A stretch of DNA of 64,000 nt from Sulfurospirillum_A sp029027265 (GTDB lineage: Bacteria > Campylobacterota > Campylobacteria > Campylobacterales > Sulfurospirillaceae). Each line of letters starts with the position of its first letter. The stretch's first letter is position 1. The DNA lies in contig CP093061.1 of NCBI GenBank assembly GCA_029027265.1, forward strand, positions 2,356,001 through 2,420,000, given 5' to 3'. Shown here in pieces: positions 16,892 to 25,413 of the stretch. Both the position numbers and the translations under genes were made by a program. The notes under the pieces were generated by a model. That model was not told the DNA's origin. It saw only the letters and a list, made by a program, of their open reading frames with translations, and made no database searches.

Positions 16892-17766
16892 TGAAAATCA
16901 AAGCTGTTGAACTATATTGTGGAATAGGTGGATTTTCCAAAGCTTGTGAGGGTTTACATGTAGACGTAATTAAAGCTTATGACCAAAATGACGCTGCCAT
17001 AGCAACCTACAATATAAATTTTTCTCATCAAGCTACAAAATTTAACTTAGAAAAGTTTGATGAAACTCACCTAAAAAATATAGATTTTTTATGGATGTCA
17101 CCACCTTGCCAACCATACACTTCAAAAGGAAGTAAAAAAGAGTTAGAGGACAGTAGAACCAAAAGTTTTAAAACTATATTAAAAGCAATTAGTAAAAATC
17201 CTCCTTTACATGTAGGAGTTGAAAATGTGGAGGGGTTCAAAGAATCTTCTGGGCGTGATTTACTCATAGAAACTCTTACAAAAAGTGGTTACTCCATTGT
17301 TGAAACTCTTTTATGCCCAAGTGAACTTGGAATTCCAAATAGACGTATGAGGTACTATTTGACCGCATCTTTAAAACCACTCAAACCGATAGAAAAAAGC
17401 TTTACATGTAAAGAGTTAAAAGAGTTTTTAAAAGAACCTAAAAAGCCTTTTTTGATTCCTGATGATAAACTAGAAAAATTTAGAGATGGATTTCGTATCA
17501 TAAATCCTGAAAATAGAGATGCCTACTCAACTTGTTTTACCTCATCATACTCAAAATCTTGGATGCACTCTGGAGCATATCTTACATGTTTTGAAGGTGT
17601 TAGGCTGTTTGAGCCGACTGAAATAGCTTTTTTAATGGGTTTTGGAAATAATTTCATATTTCCAAATAAACTTACAAAAAGACAGTGCTACAAGCTCATA
17701 GGTAACTCACTGAGTGTATATGCAGTTAAATGCATACTCACTCAATTTGACTTAAACAACAACTAA
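16891..17766 (+). CDS. Dnmt2-like cytosine-5 methyltransferase
   Basis: 291 residues. AdoMet motif I is VELYCGIGGFSKA (6-18), catalytic motif IV is SPPCQPYT (Cys73), motif VI is ENVEGF (111-116). Two features point to the Dnmt2 (TRDMT1) subgroup rather than a DNA enzyme: LGIPNRRMRYYLTA (147-159), the L-G-I-P-N-S-R-x-R-Y pattern, and the CFT motif at 215-217. No target-recognition domain of normal size is seen. Bacterial Dnmt2 (Geobacter) methylates tRNA. GTG start; overlaps the upstream stop by one base. No restriction gene is nearby. Confidence 0.75.
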   Translation: MKIKAVELYCGIGGFSKACEGLHVDVIKAYDQNDAAIATYNINFSHQATKFNLEKFDETHLKNIDFLWMSPPCQPYTSKGSKKELEDSRTKSFKTILKAISKNPPLHVGVENVEGFKESSGRDLLIETLTKSGYSIVETLLCPSELGIPNRRMRYYLTASLKPLKPIEKSFTCKELKEFLKEPKKPFLIPDDKLEKFRDGFRIINPENRDAYSTCFTSSYSKSWMHSGAYLTCFEGVRLFEPTEIAFLMGFGNNFIFPNKLTKRQCYKLIGNSLSVYAVKCILTQFDLNNN

Positions 17767-19188
17767 CTTATCTTTACCCAAAATTTTAGCTTCATAAAGA
17801 GCATCATCTACTTTGCCTATCAAGCCATCTAGATTATCTTCACTACAAAGTTCACCAAGCCCAAGACTTACGGTCATTGGTTTCTCTAAAATTTCCTGAA
17901 GTATTTTATCTTCTTTTATCGCTATGCGTAATTTTTCTGCAATCTGTATTGCTTCTTCTTTTTTAGTACCAATAAATAAAACTGCAAACTCTTCTCCTCC
18001 CCATTTAGCAACTAAATCTGTTTTACGAAGGTTTTCTTTTAAAATAAGAGAAAATCTTATTAGTATTTTATCGCCTATAAGGTGACCAAAAGTATCGTTT
18101 ATTTGTTTAAAATCATCTATATCAAGTAGTATCATAGATAATCTTTTTATATTGCCTCTACGATGTAAATTAAACATATACTCAAACTCTTCATTGAACT
18201 TTCTTCTGTTTGCCAGTCCTGTTAACGAGTCTTCTTTTGCTTGTTGTTCTAACTGCTTTTGATATATGTTTATAGTATAAATAATGATTAATACTACCAA
18301 AATAGTTATAAGTATAGAAACAAATAGATTCATAAAAAAAGTATGATTCAAATCTTTCATGTACTCATCTTTATCAATTTCAACTAAAAGATATAACTTT
18401 AGTTGCTCTATATATTTTGTATTAAGTAGATACTCTTTTCCATCATTTGTATACTCAAACTTACTTAGTTTTTTCCCAAATATATCAGATTTAATCTCTT
18501 TTAATCCTTCTATCGAAGAGATATTCCCTCTTTTATTAAGCTCTTTTGTAAAAAGCATTATCTCTCCGTTTTCACTTACAAAATAAACATCATATCTATA
18601 TTTCTTTTTAAATGAGTAGAGCATATCTTCTATATCAATAAGTTTTATACCAACACCAGTAACAGCAAGAAATCTACCAGCATAATCTTTTACTTTATAG
18701 TTAATAAACATAGTCAAGGAACGGTCTAATTTCTGATTTATGTCTAAATTTATTTCATGTGATTGCTTACTTTTTTTCAAATTAAAAAACCAATTATTTT
18801 CATTATTATATATATTTATAGTATCAATAACACCTGTAGGATGATAATACTTTTTCGTACTATCAGAAACCAAAAATGTAGTAAACATATTATATTTATC
18901 TTGTACCTCTTTAAGATACTTTGTAATATGCTTAACATCTTTTTCTCCATCTAAAACCCAATCTTTTACAAATGTATTGTTTGCCATAAGAGAGGAGACT
19001 ATGATCGGTTCTATCATGCGTTGTTGTATTTCTGTGTAGATATTATCTATGGAGAGAGGAAGTGATATGTCTTTTAATTGTTGCTGGGTAGCTCTTATAT
19101 CTATGCGATAGTTTACAACTGAACTAATGATAGATACACCTAGTAAAAGCGTAGCAATAACTGCAATAATTTCATATTTTAAGTTCAT
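17752..19188 (-). CDS. Membrane-anchored diguanylate cyclase
   Basis: 478 residues: an N-terminal signal-anchor (about 5-27), a periplasmic sensor region of about 240 residues with a Cache-like arrangement, a second helix at about 283-305 (NLFVSILITILVVLIIIYTI) and a C-terminal GGDEF domain. The active loop is KWGGEEFAVLF, with the upstream DSLTGLANRR and DIDDFKQINDTFGH. An inhibitory RxxD is not obvious. Makes c-di-GMP in response to an unknown ligand. Its 3' end overlaps the convergent Dnmt2 gene by 15 nt; its ribosome site sits in a hairpin. Confidence 0.9.
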   Translation of the reverse strand: MNLKYEIIAVIATLLLGVSIISSVVNYRIDIRATQQQLKDISLPLSIDNIYTEIQQRMIEPIIVSSLMANNTFVKDWVLDGEKDVKHITKYLKEVQDKYNMFTTFLVSDSTKKYYHPTGVIDTINIYNNENNWFFNLKKSKQSHEINLDINQKLDRSLTMFINYKVKDYAGRFLAVTGVGIKLIDIEDMLYSFKKKYRYDVYFVSENGEIMLFTKELNKRGNISSIEGLKEIKSDIFGKKLSKFEYTNDGKEYLLNTKYIEQLKLYLLVEIDKDEYMKDLNHTFFMNLFVSILITILVVLIIIYTINIYQKQLEQQAKEDSLTGLANRRKFNEEFEYMFNLHRRGNIKRLSMILLDIDDFKQINDTFGHLIGDKILIRFSLILKENLRKTDLVAKWGGEEFAVLFIGTKKEEAIQIAEKLRIAIKEDKILQEILEKPMTVSLGLGELCSEDNLDGLIGKVDDALYEAKILGKDKLVVV

Positions 19189-19194
19189 TATAAC

Positions 19195-19217
19195 CTCCTA
19201 TAAGACTATTATAGGAG
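19195..19217 (-). promoter_or_regulatory. Hairpin covering the ribosome-binding site of the GGDEF gene
   Basis: On the minus strand CTCCTATAA pairs with TTATAGGAG (9-bp stem, five-base loop). The 3' arm contains most of the AGGAGG that precedes the ATG at 19188 by five bases. The hairpin lies between the rubrerythrin stop and the GGDEF start, so it could limit translation, act as a thermosensor, or be part of a terminator. Confidence 0.55.
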
Positions 19218-19232
19218 ATTAATTATAAAAAG

Positions 19233-19883
19233 TTACTTTTTTGAATTTAGTCTTGATTGGTACTCTTGTCCATGATCACATACTGGACACTTTTTTAGAG
19301 CTTTTTTACCATAGTGAATATGTCCACAAACTTCACAAAGCCAAGCTTCTTCGTCTTCACTAACGTGTTCTGCACCAGCTTCTAGTCTTGCAATTAGCAT
19401 TTTGTACATATTTTCATGTTCTACTTCAATTTTTCCTATTCCTTTGAAAAGTCTAGCAGCTTCACTATGTCCTTCTTCTTTTGCAATAGCTGCAAAATCA
19501 GGATACATAGTAACATTTTCATAATTTTCACCTTCAGCAGCTGCAATTAAATTTGCTTTTGTATCACCAAAGCTCTCAACTCCGCTCATTCTATTACAAA
19601 GTGCTAGCTCCATCTTTGCATGTTGTTTTTCGTTGTCTGCTGCTCTTTGGAAGTGCTCTGCAATGTCTCTAAAACCCTCTTTTTGAGCTACTTTTGCAAA
19701 ATACTCATACTTGTTTCTTGCCTGTGATTCTCCTGCAAAAGCTTTCATAAGGTTTACCATTGTTAGGTTTTGCGTAGCACACTCCATGTCTTGACCACAG
19801 CAAGACAGAGTTCCTCGACCTACATTTTGAACTTCAACTTCATTTCCGCATTTACTACATTTATAACTCTCATATTGACGCAT
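19233..19883 (-). CDS. rrc: Desulforubrerythrin
   Basis: 216 residues with three parts in order: an N-terminal desulforedoxin-like iron site (CSKCG..LSCCGQ), a four-helix diiron rubrerythrin domain (AFAGESQARNKYEYFAKVA, ADNEKQHAKM, EEGHSEAARLF, EVEHENMYKM) and a C-terminal rubredoxin (WLCEVCGHIHYGKKALKKCPVCDH). This layout is established for Campylobacter jejuni Rrc/desulforubrerythrin, a cytosolic NADH-linked peroxidase. Promoter and a possible Fur/PerR box lie just upstream. Confidence 0.93.
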   Translation of the reverse strand: MRQYESYKCSKCGNEVEVQNVGRGTLSCCGQDMECATQNLTMVNLMKAFAGESQARNKYEYFAKVAQKEGFRDIAEHFQRAADNEKQHAKMELALCNRMSGVESFGDTKANLIAAAEGENYENVTMYPDFAAIAKEEGHSEAARLFKGIGKIEVEHENMYKMLIARLEAGAEHVSEDEEAWLCEVCGHIHYGKKALKKCPVCDHGQEYQSRLNSKK

Positions 19884-19911
19884 TTTCTATCCTTTGAATT
19901 TAATTTAAAGA

Positions 19912-19941
19912 ATTATAACATAAATAATAATTATTTGTCAA
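19912..19941 (-). promoter_or_regulatory. Desulforubrerythrin promoter with Fur/PerR-like box
   Basis: On the minus strand TTGACA (19941-19936), an 18-bp spacer, TATAAT (19917-19912). The spacer contains AAATAATTATTATTT, close to a 7-1-7 AT-rich Fur/PerR box. PerR control of this gene is described for C. jejuni as I recall; here it is inference. Confidence 0.6.
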
Positions 19942-20044
19942 TAGGAATTTTTATTATTTAGACTGTGGTTAAGCTCAAATTTTTTTCAAACACCATAGGC
20001 ACAAGCATAAGCACTATTTTAGCAATTCTATTGCATAATTTAGG

Positions 20045-20935
20045 ATGAAAAATATTTACCCATACTTTAGCCAAAACCCACTCGATCGTCTTGATTTAAT
20101 AAGGCGTGATAAAAAACTATTTGAAGAGTTGAAAAACTCTAATAAAAGCCAATTTGTACTGTTTGATGGCAGTAACATTATCGTAAATGAAATAAAGAAA
20201 GAGTGTTTCTTTTCTAATAAAGATTTAAATACAAATCAAGCCATACTTCTTGGTCGCTATAAAAACAGAGATTATTTTGCTCTAAGTGTTAAAGAACCTA
20301 TTGCAAACCATCTTTCAAAAATTTCCTTACGAGATTTTGCAAACAGTGACTTTATAACTAAAAATAGACTTGGTATCATTGCTCAAGGAAATGCCGTTCT
20401 TAACTGGCATGAAGCACATCAATACTGCTCATATTGTGGAGAACCAACAAAAATAAAACATGCTGGTTGGAGAAGAGATTGTGCTACATGTAAACGTCAA
20501 CATTTCCCTAGAATTGACCCTGTTGTTATTATGCTTGTAACTCATGAAAACTACTGTTTAGTAGGACGTGGAGTAAACTTTTTAAAAAACAGATACTCAT
20601 GTTTAGCTGGTTTTATGGAATCAGGTGAAACTATAGAAGATGCTAGTCGTAGAGAGTTGTACGAAGAAGCAGGAGTAATTGGGCTTGAAGTCCAGTACAA
20701 AATGAGCCAACCTTGGCCATTTCCCTCAACCTTAATGATAGGTGTACATGTAAAAGCAAAATCTAAAGAGCTTCATATTGATACTCATGAAATAGCAGAT
20801 GCAAAATGGGTTCATAAAGATGAAATAAAAGCTATATTAAATGGTGATGAAAGTTTTGGATTCTCTTTACCAACTAAAATAGCAATAGGACGTAATTTAT
20901 TAGAAGAGTGGGTATCAACTTTCAGTCCAGTGTAA
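20045..20935 (+). CDS. nudC: NAD(+) diphosphatase / RNA decapping Nudix hydrolase NudC
   Basis: 296 residues. A four-Cys zinc site lies in YCSYCGEPTKIKHAGWRRDCATCKRQHFPR, followed by RIDPVVIML and the Nudix box GFMESGETIEDASRRELYEEAG. The SQPWPFP motif downstream of the box (M-S-Q-P-W-P-F-P-S-T-L) is diagnostic for the NADH pyrophosphatase subgroup. Hydrolyses NAD(H) and removes NAD caps from RNA. Monocistronic in appearance. Confidence 0.92.
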   Translation: MKNIYPYFSQNPLDRLDLIRRDKKLFEELKNSNKSQFVLFDGSNIIVNEIKKECFFSNKDLNTNQAILLGRYKNRDYFALSVKEPIANHLSKISLRDFANSDFITKNRLGIIAQGNAVLNWHEAHQYCSYCGEPTKIKHAGWRRDCATCKRQHFPRIDPVVIMLVTHENYCLVGRGVNFLKNRYSCLAGFMESGETIEDASRRELYEEAGVIGLEVQYKMSQPWPFPSTLMIGVHVKAKSKELHIDTHEIADAKWVHKDEIKAILNGDESFGFSLPTKIAIGRNLLEEWVSTFSPV

Positions 20936-20986
20936 ACAATACAAATGTAAAATACCTTCTTTAAAAATATTAAAAGGAATTATTAT

Positions 20987-21571
20987 ATGAAATATTATCC
21001 ACATAGTTTAGCAATATTGTTTTCAATCATATTCATTGCACTAGGTATCAATCCAGTAGACAGAGCAGTATGGATTGTTGAAGTTGTGCCTGTGTTTATT
21101 ATCTTTTTAGCACTTGTTCTCACTTATGGCAAATTCAAATTTTCAAATATATCTTATGGTTTGATGATATTATGGTTAGTTTGGCATACAATTGGAGGAC
21201 ATTATACTTTTGCTAACGTGCCTTTTGATTTTATAACAGATTTATTTAACTTTGAAAGAAACCATTTTGATAGAGTTGGACACTTTATGATAGGATTTTA
21301 TGCTTACCCTATGGCTGAATTTTTAACAAGAAAAAAATATACGAGCAAAGTGATTGCAATGATTTTTGGACTCTTCTTTATCATGAGTATCGCTTGTGCG
21401 TATGAAATCATAGAATGGGCTTATGCTGTAATAGATGGTGGCAACACTGGGCTAGAGTTTTTAGGTTCTCAAGGCGACATTTGGGATGCACAAAAAGATA
21501 TGTTAGCAGATACATTAGGAGCTATTTTTACACTAAGTCTGTTTTGGTTTACTAACAAAGCTAAAAATTAG
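20987..21571 (+). CDS. YjdF-type DUF2238 membrane protein
   Basis: 194 residues with about five helices. HTIGGHYTFANVPFD and ERNHFDRVGHFMIGF are the conserved signature of DUF2238, followed by AYEIIEWAYA and a DTLGA motif near the C-terminus (DIWDAQKDMLADTLGA). An AAAGGAA precedes the ATG. Family function is not established; conserved His, Asp and Glu in membrane-adjacent loops suggest a metal site. Confidence 0.85.
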   Translation: MKYYPHSLAILFSIIFIALGINPVDRAVWIVEVVPVFIIFLALVLTYGKFKFSNISYGLMILWLVWHTIGGHYTFANVPFDFITDLFNFERNHFDRVGHFMIGFYAYPMAEFLTRKKYTSKVIAMIFGLFFIMSIACAYEIIEWAYAVIDGGNTGLEFLGSQGDIWDAQKDMLADTLGAIFTLSLFWFTNKAKN

Positions 21572-21573
21572 AC

Positions 21574-21608
21574 AAAAAAAAGCGTCCGGAGCGGGCAACT
21601 CGGACGCT
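21574..21608 (-). terminator. GC-rich hairpin terminator for the minus-strand operon
   Basis: AGCGTCCG (21581-21588) pairs with CGGACGCT (21601-21608) across a 12-base loop. The A-run at 21574-21580 becomes a U-run on the minus strand, so it terminates the operon ending at 21705. It stands out as GC-rich in this AT-rich sequence. Confidence 0.75.
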
Positions 21609-21704
21609 GTTTAAGTTCTATCTACAAAAAGGAGGTTTTTGTTTTGATAAGTGAAGTATATACCTTTGGTCTAAACATAAACCTAACCAACTATAAACAA
21701 AAAG

Positions 21705-22184
21705 TTAATCTACTTTTTTTATTGCTTCTTCAAACCCGCCCTCTACTACCTTACAAGCACTAAACATAAGATTTAGAGAAAAATTAAAATCTTCTATAAA
21801 CATACCATTTTTATCAACCGCTGGATTGTTTTTATCTTTACATGTAGACTTTTGCAAGTAATCTCTTGTGTCTTTCATATAAATAACTACCTCTTTTTTC
21901 AAAGCCAACGCATACCCTATTTCAAAAGCAGTTCCACTGTCTAGTTCATCTCCTCTAAAAGAGTTACCGTTAGTTATGACTATATCACACATCTCTATAA
22001 GTTCTATATTTTTTTTATAAATAAACTCACGTGCAACTTCTTTACTCCAAGCTTCGTTAATTTGGTTGTCTAGTGGGTACAAACCCTCAAACCCAAACTC
22101 TTTACATGTAGACTTATAATCTTCGCCTATTTTTATGCTATTTGGTTTAAAAATATCAAACCCTGCTATATATATTTTTTTCAT
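21705..22184 (-). CDS. Nucleoside 2-deoxyribosyltransferase-like protein
   Basis: 159 residues starting KKIYIAGFDIF, with CDIVITNGNSFRGDELDSGTAFEIGYALALKK, the D-S-G-T-A-x-E-x-G-x-A signature holding the catalytic Glu of PF05014 enzymes. They exchange or hydrolyse the base of deoxynucleosides or nucleotides. It overlaps the upstream metalloprotease gene by 4 nt. The exact substrate (nucleoside or 5'-nucleotide) cannot be told. Confidence 0.8.
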   Translation of the reverse strand: MKKIYIAGFDIFKPNSIKIGEDYKSTCKEFGFEGLYPLDNQINEAWSKEVAREFIYKKNIELIEMCDIVITNGNSFRGDELDSGTAFEIGYALALKKEVVIYMKDTRDYLQKSTCKDKNNPAVDKNGMFIEDFNFSLNLMFSACKVVEGGFEEAIKKVD

Positions 22185-22669
22185 TGTTTCCCTTTTAAAT
22201 CAAGATGAAGCAGATAAACTCTTAAATCAAACTCCACTTGATGATAATCTTTTTGCATATATTCACAAAATTTATAAAAAGCCTTGTTATGCTCTTTCTC
22301 TTTGAAGTGTGCCAACTCATGTACTACAATCATCTTCAAAAACTCTTCAGGAACATCTTTAAATATAGTTGCTACTTTTATAATGTTCTTAGCTTTTAAC
22401 TTAGCACCTTGAACACGAGATACAAACGTATGTGTTCCCAATGCCTTACTAATGTCATTTATCTTGCCATCATACACTACTTTTGAGATTTGATATCTTT
22501 TTAGATACTCGTTTTTTATATCCATTACATATGAATAAAGAGCTTTATCACTATTTATGGTGTGATTTAAAGGATATTTTTTTGCTAAATAAACTCCAAG
22601 TTTCTCTTTTTCAATTAACATTTGAATTTGATTTTGAAGTTGTTCTGGATAGTGACTTATATATTTCAT
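22181..22669 (-). CDS. YgjP-like (DUF45) metallopeptidase
   Basis: 162 residues. The zinc motif HELAH appears in IVVHELAHFKEKEHNKAFYKFCEYM, with the third ligand His in KEHNKAF, the usual spacing of YgjP/WLM-type proteases. The N-terminal half (..YQISKVVYDGKINDISKALGTHTFVSRVQG) is the beta-rich part before the helix. Cytosolic, no signal peptide. Overlaps the downstream gene. Confidence 0.8.
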   Translation of the reverse strand: MKYISHYPEQLQNQIQMLIEKEKLGVYLAKKYPLNHTINSDKALYSYVMDIKNEYLKRYQISKVVYDGKINDISKALGTHTFVSRVQGAKLKAKNIIKVATIFKDVPEEFLKMIVVHELAHFKEKEHNKAFYKFCEYMQKDYHQVEFDLRVYLLHLDLKGKQ

Positions 22670-22717
22670 CTGTAAATTATATAGTATAATGCTTCAATTA
22701 AATTTTAAAGGATTCCA

Positions 22718-23065
22718 ATGTACTGTAAAAGTAGCGATACCTACGATAGAAATGACATTCCAAAAACACAAAAAGCAACCATAGCAGTCTTAACTCCAAA
22801 AGAAGATAAAGATTTTATAGTAAGAAAAATCTCTATAAAAGCAGGCGGAAGCATGCCAAATCACACAAACCTCATCCAACACCAACAATACGTCCTAGAA
22901 GGAGAAGCAAAAGTTGTAGTTGGGGCTGATGTTTATCATGCTAAAAAAGGTGATTTTATTTACATTCCAGCTGGAATAAACCACTACTATGAAGCATGTT
23001 ACGATAAAGAGTACGAATTTTTGTGTATGATAACCACTAAAGAGGATTGTATCAAAATGCTATAA
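22718..23065 (+). CDS. Small cupin-domain protein
   Basis: 115 residues, one cupin barrel. Motif 1 is GGSMPNHTNLIQHQQYVLEGEAKVV (a G-x-x-x-x-H-x-H-x-x-x-x-E variant with only partial ligand conservation), motif 2 is GDFIYIPAGINHYYEA. An AAAGGA site precedes the ATG. Cysteines near both ends. Role unknown. Confidence 0.7.
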   Translation: MYCKSSDTYDRNDIPKTQKATIAVLTPKEDKDFIVRKISIKAGGSMPNHTNLIQHQQYVLEGEAKVVVGADVYHAKKGDFIYIPAGINHYYEACYDKEYEFLCMITTKEDCIKML

Positions 23066-23323
23066 CAACTTTACCAATTCAAGTTTTTTCACTCTGCTAA
23101 GTTGCTTTATCGTATACTCACGCTTTAAAGCACTTCCTCTATCACTCAGTTCTTCTACATGTAAAAGCTTCAAAGGTCGTCTTCCTTTTGTGTACTTTGC
23201 ACCTTTGAGCGAGTTATTATGCTCATCAAAGCGTTTTGTGACATCTTTAGCTATCCCAGTATATAAACTGCCATCACTACACTCAAGTATATAAACAAAA
23301 TAAGGCACTGTTTCTTTAATCAT
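23060..23323 (-). CDS. GIY-YIG nuclease family protein (YhbQ-like)
   Basis: 87 residues: FVYILECSDGSLYTGIAKDVTKRFDEHN contains the G-I-Y..Y-I-G variant (V-Y-I-L..Y-T-G), the catalytic Arg and the downstream His, then RRPLKLLHVEEL and a C-terminal EYTIKQLSR. Length fits the stand-alone UPF0213 group. Its 3' end overlaps the convergent cupin gene by 6 nt. The LHV codons are one of the window's TACATGTA copies. Confidence 0.85.
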   Translation of the reverse strand: MIKETVPYFVYILECSDGSLYTGIAKDVTKRFDEHNNSLKGAKYTKGRRPLKLLHVEELSDRGSALKREYTIKQLSRVKKLELVKLL

Positions 23324-23418
23324 TGAGTAGAAATTTTTTCTTTTTTTGTACGAACAATTGTTGCATATCTTGCCTTATATTTTAGAAATTTTATTTTAAC
23401 TCTCATCTTACCAGTACA

Positions 23419-24093
23419 TCAAAGATACTCTTTATACTCTTCCCACCCCTTAACTCTAAGCTCACAGGCTGGGCATTTTCCACACCCATAACCCCACTCG
23501 TTTTTAGTGTTATGATCACCATTGTAACAAGTATGAGATTCATTTATAACCAAATCTAAAACACCCTCTTCTTTACTCATTTTAAAAGTTTCAAATTTTG
23601 TTAGGTGTAAAAGTGGTGAGTGGAATTTTATGTTTGAATCACTTCCTAGGTTTAGAGTCAATTCTAATGCCTCTATGAAGTTTAGACGACAATCAGGATA
23701 ACCAGAGTAATCTGTTTGATTTATACCTATGATAATGTTTTGTATGCCTTGCTTTTGTGCATACGCGTGAGCTAGAGTAAAAAATATAGCGTTGCGGTTT
23801 GGAACAAATGAAGCAGGCATATTTGGTCTATTTCTGTGAGGACTAGATATATCAAGGCTTCCGTCTATTAAAGCTGAATCATTTAACTGAGAAAAGGCAT
23901 CAATGCTGAGCACATGATTGCTTACATGTAGAGCTTTTGCTATCTTCTTAGCCTGATAAATCTCAACCCTGTGCTTCTGTCCATAATCAAAAGTCAAAGT
24001 CTCAACTTCATCAAACCTCTTCAAAGCCCAACCAAGACAAGTGGTACTATCTTGCCCTCCACTAAAAACTATTAACGCTGAACCTTTTTTCAC
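23419..24093 (-). CDS. queC: 7-cyano-7-deazaguanine synthase QueC
   Basis: 224 residues. PP-loop ATPase motif VFSGGQDSTTC at 9-19 and a C-terminal four-Cys zinc site (C.. in SHTCYNGD, then YGCGKCPACELR). Converts 7-carboxy-7-deazaguanine to preQ0 in queuosine biosynthesis. Its ATG overlaps the last base of queE, so queE-queC are co-translated. Confidence 0.95.
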   Translation of the reverse strand: MKKGSALIVFSGGQDSTTCLGWALKRFDEVETLTFDYGQKHRVEIYQAKKIAKALHVSNHVLSIDAFSQLNDSALIDGSLDISSPHRNRPNMPASFVPNRNAIFFTLAHAYAQKQGIQNIIIGINQTDYSGYPDCRLNFIEALELTLNLGSDSNIKFHSPLLHLTKFETFKMSKEEGVLDLVINESHTCYNGDHNTKNEWGYGCGKCPACELRVKGWEEYKEYL

Positions 24094-24671
24094 TACTCTA
24101 CTCCCAAATACTTATGTAACTGCACACTCAATCTAAAATGAGGGTACTTTTTGACTAACTCTATACAAAAATTTGTATTTATTTCATCTATGCTATCTTT
24201 ATGGTTCTGAGGTTGTATATAAATTGGTTTATCACTCTTAATTGACAAGATTTTTTCTATATTTGAACTCTTATCTACTATAAACTTATGCTCATTAAAA
24301 CCCTTTACATGTAGAGCATTCCAATCCTTTGGTGAATACGTTATCCAATCTGCATTTTTAATATGATCAAACTTGTAACCGTTGGACTCAACTGCAACAT
24401 GATAACCCTCTACATGTAAAGCATCTATAAACTCATTTATGTCATTTAAAGATGGCTCTCCGCCTGTAATAACAACTTGTTTTGTTGGGTACTTTTTGAT
24501 ATTTTCTAAAATTTCTTTACTTGCTTTACTCTCATAAGCTCCCTTATGTAAATCTTCATCACAAAAATGACAATCAAGATTACAGCCATGGAGCCTAATA
24601 AACACACAAGGATAACCACTAAACTTGCCTTCTCCTTGAATGGAATAAAATATATCTACAATTTTTAACAT
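24093..24671 (-). CDS. queE: 7-carboxy-7-deazaguanine synthase QueE
   Basis: 192 residues, radical SAM. The N-terminal YSIQGEGKFSGYPCVFIRLHGCNLDCHFCD carries the CX3CX2C cluster motif, followed by VVITGGEPSLN. Makes the 7-deazaguanine core from 6-carboxy-tetrahydropterin. Two TACATGTA copies fall in its codons (ALHVEGY and ALHVKG). Confidence 0.93.
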   Translation of the reverse strand: MLKIVDIFYSIQGEGKFSGYPCVFIRLHGCNLDCHFCDEDLHKGAYESKASKEILENIKKYPTKQVVITGGEPSLNDINEFIDALHVEGYHVAVESNGYKFDHIKNADWITYSPKDWNALHVKGFNEHKFIVDKSSNIEKILSIKSDKPIYIQPQNHKDSIDEINTNFCIELVKKYPHFRLSVQLHKYLGVE

Positions 24672-24674
24672 ATT

Positions 24675-25289
24675 TTATCTTTCCGCCATAGCGAGTTTTG
24701 CACTAAGCAGAACAAAGATAGAAGCAAATGTTCTTTGAATTCTAATCATTATTTTTGGAGAATTTATAACATATACTCTTGCTTTATTTGCAAATAATCC
24801 ATAGATAACAAATACTACAAAAGTCATAAGCATAAAAGAGAGGCTTAAATAAAACATTTCACTAATAGGTGAAATGGCATTAGTTGATACAAATTGAGGT
24901 AAAAAAGCTAAGAAAAATATAGATAACTTTGGATTTAAAATATTGATTAAAAAACCTCGTGTTACTATATTTATCAAACTGCTTTTTTGTCTATTTTCCT
25001 CTACATGTAAAGTGCCATTATCTTGCCACATATGCCATGCCAAGTAGAGTAAATAGGCTACTCCTACATACTTAATAATAGAAAATCCAACCGCACTTGT
25101 ATGCAGCAAAGCAGACAAACCTAAAACTGTTGCAAGCAGATGAGGAATAATTCCAGATGTACAACCAAGAGCAGCAAAAAGACTCTCTTTTTTACCTAAA
25201 AATAGACCAGTTGAGATAGTATATATCACACCAGTACCTGGGATAAGTACCACTATCAGTGAAGTCAAAAGAAATTCTGTACTAAACAA
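24675..25289 (-). CDS. LysE/RhtB-family amino acid exporter
   Basis: 204 residues with about six helices. LIPGTGVIYTISTGL (P-G-P variant), the G-x-x-x-G in GCTSGIIPHLLATVLGLSAL, and the N-P-K-x-x-x-F-F motif in FLINILNPKLSIFFLAFLPQFV are classic for LysE translocators. Its substrate is not inferable. Lies 3 nt from the queE end. Confidence 0.88.
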   Translation of the reverse strand: MFSTEFLLTSLIVVLIPGTGVIYTISTGLFLGKKESLFAALGCTSGIIPHLLATVLGLSALLHTSAVGFSIIKYVGVAYLLYLAWHMWQDNGTLHVEENRQKSSLINIVTRGFLINILNPKLSIFFLAFLPQFVSTNAISPISEMFYLSLSFMLMTFVVFVIYGLFANKARVYVINSPKIMIRIQRTFASIFVLLSAKLAMAER

Positions 25290-25413
25290 TTTTTAAACCT
25301 TTTATTATATTTAAATTCTATTTGTTATAATATCTAATATCAATTTAATAAAACGTAAATGTATAAGTTCAGAAACATATGACACTTTTTAGAGGAGAAA
25401 TGAAGAGTGAGAA

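Noticed and set aside
16891..17766. Second restriction-modification system around the C5 methyltransferase
   Set aside because: No nuclease nearby, and the motifs fit Dnmt2.
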